Origin: Reticulascus tulasneorum
Lineage: Eukaryota; Ascomycota; Sordariomycetes; Glomerellales; Reticulascaceae
Assembly (NCBI GenBank): GCA_001557505.1
Contig: LSAX01000007.1
Location: forward strand, 2,232,001-2,296,000
Length of the DNA stretch: 64,000 nt
Direction of reading: 5' to 3'
The position numbers and the translations under genes are program-made. The notes beneath the pieces are model-generated. The model saw only the letters and a program-made list of their open reading frames with translations, had not been told where the DNA came from and did not search any database. Positions 56,701-64,000 of the stretch are shown here, in pieces. Within the stretch, counting starts at the first letter, position 1. Each line of letters opens with the position of its first letter.

Positions 56701-59700
56701 ACCGTCCGATGAATAAACGAACGACAGGGTGGATGATCGACAATGCATGCTGTCGCGGAGATCGTACTCCAGCTCAGCATTTGAGGTGCATATGGCATGT
56801 GGTGGCGTCGATACTTGGTACATTTTCAGCAGCCTTGCTCCGTAAGGGACTCCACGTGTGTTGGATGCCAAATACCATGGGGGATTCGTCCACAAACAAG
56901 CCTCCCATGGTACGCTAGCGCCTTTGCTTTCAAGCAAGCTCCCAGTCTGCGGAATGCGTGGTGGCTGTATGGAGAAAACAGCGGCAAACGGGATTGCTCG
57001 CATGCAAAATAGTTCAGGACTTCGACAATCCGGACGATGCGAGCTAACTCCATACCCCATTGGCCCCGATAACGATGATTGCGGTCTTGATCCAATAGCG
57101 GTTGAGATTCCACTGGAGCTCAAAATAAGAAAAAGCAAAACCCCTAATCCCCTCCCAAATCATGGACTATTACTGGACCGGAGGATTTTGAGATAATCCT
57201 CGCTTCAAAGGTTCTGTATATACAATCGCAGTAGCAGATGCCTGAGACACTGTCCATGGGCAAGAATGCCTCGGCTGGTCTTGTTTTATCGATTCATGAT
57301 CTTCGAATGGCCCAGGGCCATTCCTGGCCATGCATTTCAAGCACTCGGGTTTCGGTGGTTCGAGGGGATTTGGTGTCTCTGTGTGACGAGAGTACGTACT
57401 GTCAATGCTACTTCCCGGGAGAGACTTCTCTCCGAACGTTTCCTCTCGATATCGAAAGATTCTGTGTCTCTAGGCCATGCGTTGTGGCGCAGTCTTGTCT
57501 CTGCGCTGACCGAGATGACGGCTGTCAGATGGAAGTTTGGTTCGGTACGAAGTACAAAGGAAATTAAATGTCTTGGGCTTCGACCGGCGCAGTAAATCTC
57601 ATGGCGTGGAAGGCATGCTGGCCGTGGGTACTGACAGCGGACCTGCCGGGCGGCGGTCAGACTGAAGGCTTCAAGGCTGTCGCAACCCGAAGCAGACATG
57701 ACGACGACAGCACGATTGCTGGTCTACTTTTGGGTTGGCTCTCGTTTCGTTGGCGGGGGTCAGCACGGATTTGGGATGCATCTCGTCACAACTCGTGTTT
57801 GCAAAGGGGACAATGACATATACCTTGCCGGGCTCATCGATTAAATCGGCTGGCTGGCGATCGAGAGGGCAATCGTAAGCATCGAGAGCACGGCGTCCAA
57901 GTGGCAGCACCTAGCCTAGCCTGACCTCGCAGACCTTGCCTCGCAAACTCCGAGCAGACACAAGTTCCCCCCTCATTCTCCATTGCCGAATGGCTAAGCT
58001 GTTGCAGATTGCCACGCTAAGGCAGTTTGGTGAAGAAGAAAAAGCAAATACATTCAAGGAACCGGGGACGAGCAACCAGAAAAAGAAAGCATTCCGGTTG
58101 GGATCAGGTGGAGACATTACCCAAAGTCGAGACGGCGAACTCGGAGTCTGAACAAAAAGCAACGAAAAACATGAAAAGAAAGACGAAGCGTGTGTTTCCG
58201 AAGGACGAGCAAGAAAAGTTCACCGGCGTGTGTAGATTTCCTGAGACCTGTGACTCGGATTTCGGTGATGCTGTCTCCTCAGGACGAATATCGATTGAGC
58301 CGCGTCGTTTTCTGTCAGGTCAGGCAAGAGATTGATTGAGGGGAGGGGGGTAAGTAGGGGTTCAAATGTGGTGGTGCTTGGACCACTCCCACCAAAACTT
58401 GCACGCCACTATCCGTTAGCGATACTGCTTGCGAGAATGTTCGTATGAGGTATCGCGCAGCCTGCCTCAGCTTGTGGTGTCAGTGTCATGAGCAGGGATG
58501 CAGACAGAATTAGGAAAAAGGACGAGTTGAGGTGATGAGAAAGAGCCGCGATAGGCGGGCCACCCCCCGGTCGTGTGCGGAACCAGTATGCGGTGCTCAT
58601 ATCTCACGCCATGGGCATTTGCATTTCTCGGTGTAATAAATCTGGTGCACTGCTCAGCAGCAAACGGATGCTCTTGAGGAAACGCCTCGTCGAAGGAGGA
58701 AGACAAAAAGCACTCCGCGGTGCAAACAGGCGCACGTAGCACAAGCATCTTCCCTGTCGACACACATGTCCAGACAAACGCTGCACTACTTTCCGGGGAG
58801 TAATCTTGGTCTGTGCCGCTCTTGAGTGGTCGCAATCACGACGCCGTCAGAATTAGTAATAAGAGGATAGCCTCAGCACTCCTATCCACGTTTGTACACT
58901 CGCCTCTAGCTCCTTCTAGGGCTTAGCTCTCGTCCCAAGCCCAGGTACGAGTTTGAACATTGTCGATTTGTGGTCGTCACATTTTGCCTGCCGCCAAATA
59001 CGTTTCCGGCGCTGCCTCACTGATATTGGTCTCCGGTAAGCCTGGATCGGGGAGGGTCAGTGCCCAGAGTGTCGGGGCTGACAAGGGCTGATGACTGGAC
59101 TGGACTCTGGCCCTGCCGAAGGATCACCCTGCGCGGAATCCCAGCGTAGATCGAACAGTCTTTGGGGACGTCCAACCAGCAGACTATTACCCCCTCCGAT
59201 TTGGGGTGTTGGCCCAGTTGAGACCCCTGTTTCTGATCGGCTGGCTGCATGGCCAATAAGCCCGCAGATGGAGGCATCATAGCGTTGGCCCCGGGGAGGA
59301 CAAAAAAGAAAACCAATACCGTAGGACGTAGGTGCCCGCCAAACACTCGCTCGCTGATGCTGACCAAACGGCCATCCCCTCATGATAACTCATTTTGGTC
59401 TGTCTCACCATGTCCTGTCTTTGTCCCGAACACACCAAAGCTGCCCCACTCCACCTTGTTCCCGAGGCTCTATCCCAGTCCGCGCCACCGCGTACGACAA
59501 GTTTCGAGTCCCGCAAAAAAGGACATGATGTCTGCGCTCGCCCGGCTTCTTCATGAGTGCTTCCGTAGTATCGGCCGGATACCCGCCGACCATCAGATGG
59601 CAGACCATGCTTCTCCCACTAACCCTACAGGGACTTGCAACAGTGCTCTCCCGCTCGTGGCCCTCTCGTCTTTCTTTTGCCAGCTGATCCTTGCTGGTGG

Positions 59701-59730
59701 ATGAGTTACACCGGTCGATGCTCAGAACAA
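53792..59730. other. Six-kilobase gene-poor region
   Basis: Open frames up to 194 codons (such as 55718-56302 minus) show no domains, splice logic or coding bias. No RNA gene recognised. It may contain long untranslated leaders of the small gene at 59869. Confidence 0.4.
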
Positions 59731-59736
59731 GCGAAC

Positions 59737-59744
59737 TATAAATA
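59737..59744 (+). promoter_or_regulatory. TATA box of small zinc-ribbon gene
   Basis: TATAAATA about 130 bp upstream of the ATG at 59869, followed by a CT-rich leader, a typical fungal promoter layout. Confidence 0.65.
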
Positions 59745-59868
59745 TTCTCCGGAGTATCCTCCAACCTTTCTGCTTCCCCATCGCTCCCGAACTCGACATT
59801 CTCGCCCTCTCGCCGTTGACCTCTTCAAACTTGCAGTTCAGCTCTGTTTTTTCATCGTCAGACTCGCC

Positions 59869-60123
59869 ATGGCTCTTCCAGCTCACCCCCACGATGGCAG
59901 ACGGCCATCAAAGGACCACCAAAAGACCAGCCCATCATCCAACGGCGGCTCAAAACCAAGAACAGTCAGTCACACTCTGCAAGTCCTCAACCAGACACCA
60001 GGCTGACCTTTTCTGCAGCATTTGTTACCCGGGATTCGATGCCCGACCTGTCGTTCCGCAGGGAAAGAGGTGTGGGTGCTGCCTGGCAAGGAGTGTGGCT
60101 ACTGCGGCACGCCATGTGGCTGA
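59869..60123 (+). CDS. Small zinc-ribbon-like protein, 66 residues
   Basis: Exons 59869-59964 and 60019-60123. The ATG is in a CGCCATGG context after a TATA box and CT-rich leader. The 54-bp intron has GTCAGT, CTGAC and TTTTCTGCAG. The N-terminal half is Ser/Lys/Pro-rich and disordered. The second exon gives HLLPGIRCPTCRSAGKEV, then a C-terminal CGYCGTPCG. The five Cys (C-x2-C, 17 residues, C-x2-C-x3-C) are zinc-ribbon-like. Neither exon alone looks like a gene, but promoter, start and splice signals agree. Short fungal proteins of this style are known to me only as uncharacterised. The function could be protein or nucleic-acid binding, but this is speculation. Confidence 0.72.
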
Positions 60124-62088
60124 TAAGATTGTTACTGTAAGACCAAGTCCCCGACGATCGCTGCTTGCTGCGGCTTGTGCATCTGATGCTGATCCTTTAT
60201 TTTCCAGGTAAAAGTATCCATGTTCATAACCAAGAAATGAGGATGCGAACCTTGATATCTGGAATCGATGGTGTGGCGTTGTTTTGTGTCGGTGTTCCCG
60301 GCTTTAGGGGAAAGGAGGGCAAGGAGGGCCAGGGAGCGACGACAAGGGGGATAGTCAGTAACGGACGGCCATTGGTCCGTGCTCCCATAATATTTACGAA
60401 CTTTTTCAGTTTTGGGTATGGGGTATTGATGATGGGGGATTGTGGTTCACCTCGGACAGTAGCTGCTGGGTGGTTGTAATGATAGTCCAATGAAACGCGT
60501 GGCCTTCTGAGCTGAGGCATGGTAGCCATTGACCAATGACCGCGCTTTGTGAAACCCTCGGATGTTGCGTCGGATGAAGCCTCAACGATATCAAATCGGC
60601 CTCGTTTGCGAGTGTGATTGGGCTGGCAAGACAAATTATCGGGTCAGATCGCCTCATGCCAAAGCGAGACGTTGAGGTTCATTTGCGGGCAGTCGTTATT
60701 CGCACTCGGAGGAAGAAGAAAGGAGAGGCGAAGATGGCAGATGCCCCGGTGTGGTCGCGGATCTGTGCCAAATCAATCGTTCGCAGTTTTACAAGTCCAA
60801 GGTATAATTCTTTCGAAATTGGGGTTACATACTTGACCAGTTCCAAAACAGATTGGGCCAGAAGGGAAACCCACACCGTAGGGATGTACATAACCTACAC
60901 AGAGCCAAACGAAGCTGGGCGACCCAGCCATCGGGGCGTGCCAAGCCAATCGGTCCCCATCCCGTGGTTTCGTTGACAGCGGCACGGCGTTCACTCCAGC
61001 AGAGCGGTTCCAAGATCGAGTCGACGTCGTCGTCTCCACATTGGTGCTGGCGGACGAACAAGTCGATCTTTGGGGCGATGCAAGATGTGGATCTGGCTGA
61101 GGTCTGAGTCCTCATCGGCGAAACCACATCAAATCCGATATCAGAGTCGCCGAGCTGGTGTCCCAAATTGGAAGATTCCCATGAGCTGAACACTTAAGAG
61201 CCTGAACCTAAGACAAGGGCACGCGACATGAGCTGACATCCAAGAAGAAACAGGGCAGGTCAACAGGGGATTGTGTCGAGGGCTGATGCATCGCCAGGGT
61301 GTAGTCCCGAGGCAGGGATCTCTTCCTTTCCAAAGTCTCCTTTCGAGCGCGTGATCGGGAGCTGCTGCAGGAATCCTTGACTTTGGGAGCTGGATTCTCT
61401 TGGAGACTGATGGAGTGGAGAATAACGATACTCCGAGAAGAAGATCAATTTGGTGGTGGGAGGCCCGTGAGGCCTACTAGGTAGTTAATCATTGAACTGG
61501 AAGAGAAATTCGGGAGGTAAATTAGTGGCTGGACCCACCTCTGGGTACAACCTACCTAAGCAAGTGGCTCGTAACATAACAGTGCCGCTTTGTAATTCTG
61601 GATATTCAAGTACGTAATTACCTAGCTATTCATGGAGAATATTGTAGTGAATAGATCGAAAATATCAAGATATTTAGAGTAGCTATTCATATGGATATTG
61701 CAATGAACATGTTATTGAATATATAGCAGTGATTAGAATATTTGATATCTTCTTACACAACTTTCATTTCACAAACTCTCCAAAAGGAAAAGTTACCTGC
61801 AACTGGCGAAAATGAATCCACCATCTCTTCGTCAAAGCGGCCGGCACTGTTTTTTACAACCCACTTGCTAATGCCTATAATCCGCTATAAAATGAACAAG
61901 CTATGGGCTCTCTTGGGGGGCGGCAATCCCCCCGGCCGGAACTAGCCCTAACGCTAAGCTCTAACGAGCGAGCTACAGGTGACGGTTTAAACAGTGTTTA
62001 GCGTACGGTATCTGCCTACAAGTGGTTTCACTCGCGGGGTGATTCGCTGACATCATGTCTGCCAAAACCATGAGATCTTCTGTCCGGA
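60124..62088. other. Gene-poor region
   Basis: 3' flank of the small gene, then sequence without supported genes. 61560-61800 is AT-rich with repeated ATATT/TATTCAT words. Confidence 0.4.
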
Positions 62089-62685
62089 CGACAGAAAAAT
62101 GCCATCCCAGCCCGAGATGTCGACGCCTTACCCGAGATGACAGTCGAACACTTTATCGATACATGCAATAATAAGTCGGTACCTATATACAGCCTGCCTG
62201 ATAGCCGGGGGTGCCTTATGCGTATAGTACTACATAACTATATCTACCGCCGGTAGTTCCAGCCGTACCGGGGCGAGATCGACTGTGATCGCTTTATCTG
62301 CAAATTCATTATACCGCAGGACCTACCTTATGAAGGCCAACCCTCCCAGTCAACTATCAATAGCATTCTCTCCATGAATCGAGCTATCTGCACTGGAGTC
62401 GAAATACGACGCCACTGGTATGAAAGGCAGCTTGTATTAGGTCAGAGAGTTTATGGAGTAATGAGATCAGTTAAAGATTGCAGCCTCCATATCCTACAGC
62501 CGCTATTCCAAGCGTTACTCATCATTATTTCTCCCGAATATTACTACGACGAAGACTCAAAGACAGTTGGCAGGCTTCCCCCTCCGCCTTACACCTATTT
62601 GCGTCTTTACCTACCTAATCACCTGCGAGACCTTGGCGTGGGCAGGAAAGGTTCCAACCCACCAGAATTTAGGAGCCCTCTATGA
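62089..62685 (+). pseudogene. Decayed reading frame of unknown origin
   Basis: One frame runs from about 62089 to 62685, broken only by TAG at 62254-62256. It encodes protein-like, unbiased sequence (for example EMTVEHFIDTCNNKSVPIY and FICKFIIPQDLPYEGQPSQS). The following 62690-62930 also reads plausibly in other frames. I recognise no family. A decayed gene or transposon relic is the best guess. Confidence 0.3.
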
Positions 62686-63240
62686 TTCTCTGCGTCTTGG
62701 GTACGATGATGAGATGCTAGACTGGAGGCCTGTACTAGAATCAACTTGTATTTCGTTGCTCATGGGTTCGCTGGCATTCTCTGCAGTGCATCCTCGGACG
62801 ATATGTCAACGGTTCCAGCCAGTTCCATAGTCGCCACAGTCGGCGACATACTTCCCGGGCTGCTGGCCAGCAAGCACCGCGCACATGAGTTCGAGATTTC
62901 CCCAGCTAGCTACGTCCAGTATGTCTGACGGGAAGATTATTACCATAATATGAGCTGGGTGTATTTCTTTTTTGAGCTGGTCGCTGTAATCAATGTTGGG
63001 TGCTTTGGAGCCTCGGCGTGGATGGTCGTGGATGTCGCTGCGCCTTCCATGAGCCACAAATTCTGGCAGTTGGTTGCGTTCAGGTTCCCTCTATTGCTTA
63101 AGCATGGCTGCAGCTGGGAGCTGCAGCCTGCATAACAAGATACTCAACCCAGGGTCTCGGTGCGGAAACCGCTCTTAGCTCTGTGCCCAGAAGCCTATTG
63201 CCTGGTCTTGTCGGTAGCTCGCGTCGACGGTGTAAAGATA
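62686..63240. other. Degenerate sequence between two pseudogene-like frames
   Basis: Fragments of open frame without continuity (62567-62930 and 62950-63135). No intact gene. Confidence 0.35.
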
Positions 63241-63650
63241 ATGAATCCTGTATCGATATATCTCGGCATCGCGGGCCTTCTACCTCTGATTGCTACTGTC
63301 TTCTTGAAAGCAAAGAAATACTACGAGGACGTTAACGGCGCGAGGTCATCAGTTGCCCTCCTCATCACTGAGCTCGAGGCGCTTGAGTCCACACTAATCA
63401 ACTCAACAAACTTCTCGACAAAGACAGGAAGTGCAGTCTAAGCAGCTGCATAGACCAGAAGTTGGATTTGCGGACATGTTCAACAGCATGTGAGGCCAAG
63501 CTGAAGGCTTTGGCCCTCAAGCTTGGCCTGACAGCCAGCGATCGCATCAACCGCCTCTTCTGGCCGCTGAGCCAAGGGGAGCAGTGGAAGACAGTGCAGG
63601 AAATCCGGGCTTTCACCTTGTGGAATAATAACCCCTATATATCAAATTAA
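63241..63650 (+). pseudogene. Frameshifted N-terminal domain of a fungal NLR-like protein
   Basis: It starts MNPVSIYLGIAGLLPLIATV, then RSSVALLITELEALESTL. This resembles the helical N-terminal domain seen before NACHT or ankyrin regions in fungal STAND/NLR proteins. Near 63391-63400 the frame must shift by one base to continue LNKLLDKDRKCSLSSCID, then INRLFWPLSQGEQWKTVQE and IRAFTLW. After that a stop occurs at 63648-63650 and no NACHT part follows. No splice site explains the shift, so I read a frameshifted, truncated copy. Confidence 0.5.
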
Positions 63651-64000
63651 GCCTACGCTTTTCAACAAACAGTCACCACTTTGGGTGGATGGTCCAGTTG
63701 GTAGTAACAGCCATCTGGATATTAATCCACCCACTGGCAGGATAGGCGGCTGGCTCTCGTGCTAGCTGGTCGCCTTTAATGACTGTGCAAAAACCTGCTA
63801 AGACTCTCGTCATTTACCCCGGATTGGTACCCCGGCCCCCCCTCAAAGGTACATCAGAGAGTCGACCCAGCAAGCAGGTTTTTCGTAGGCTCCGGATTCG
63901 ATCATGGAGCCGAGCTTTTTGCTTTTTCTTTTTTCTATATTTGTTTTCACAACCAAACGTCCTGCATTAAGATGCTTTGTGTTGTGCTATCTAGCTTCTC
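63651..64000. other. Right edge, nothing recognised
   Basis: Short open frames only. Confidence 0.4.

Overview
The window looks like nuclear DNA of a filamentous ascomycete (Pezizomycotina, probably Sordariomycete-like; the rank is inference). Genes are monocistronic and on both strands. Introns are short (about 45-93 bp) with GTRNGT-type donors and CTRAC branch points. Protein families are typically fungal: Zn2Cys6 and bZIP-DUF3425 regulators, a LigB-type extradiol dioxygenase, a flavin monooxygenase and a fungal PI-PLC. I joined exons by hand where frame, splice sites and family alignment agree; these models are predictions.

1-18.6 kb: an apparent aromatic-degradation cluster. It holds a pseudoenzyme-like aldehyde dehydrogenase homologue with a C-terminal membrane segment, a cupin, a fumarylacetoacetase homologue with altered substrate residues, a flavin monooxygenase fused in frame to an acetoacetate decarboxylase domain, a CocE/X-Pro-type hydrolase, an extradiol dioxygenase, and a regulator carrying two C2H2 fingers plus a Zn2Cys6 cluster. 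A Gfo/Idh/MocA oxidoreductase follows. The inferred logic is ring hydroxylation, ring opening, then decarboxylation and C-C or ester hydrolysis of the product under the local regulator.

18.9-34 kb: a bZIP/DUF3425 factor, a secreted amidase, a small basic-tailed protein, a Zn2Cys6 factor, a small cysteine-rich secreted protein, a D-2-hydroxyacid dehydrogenase and a multipass membrane protein.

34-54 kb: a 1209-residue, probably N-myristoylated, disordered protein with polyglutamine; a long gene-poor stretch; a 96-residue cupin; a secreted protein made almost wholly of 26-residue tandem repeats; a region with four long C or G homopolymers; and a PI-specific phospholipase C with an unusually long last intron.

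54-64 kb: gene-poor. I find one well-formed 66-residue zinc-ribbon-like gene, absent from simple ORF calls because it is spliced. The right end holds decayed reading frames, including a frameshifted N-terminal domain resembling those of fungal NLR (NACHT/STAND) proteins. I recognise no tRNA, rRNA, CRISPR array or intact transposon.
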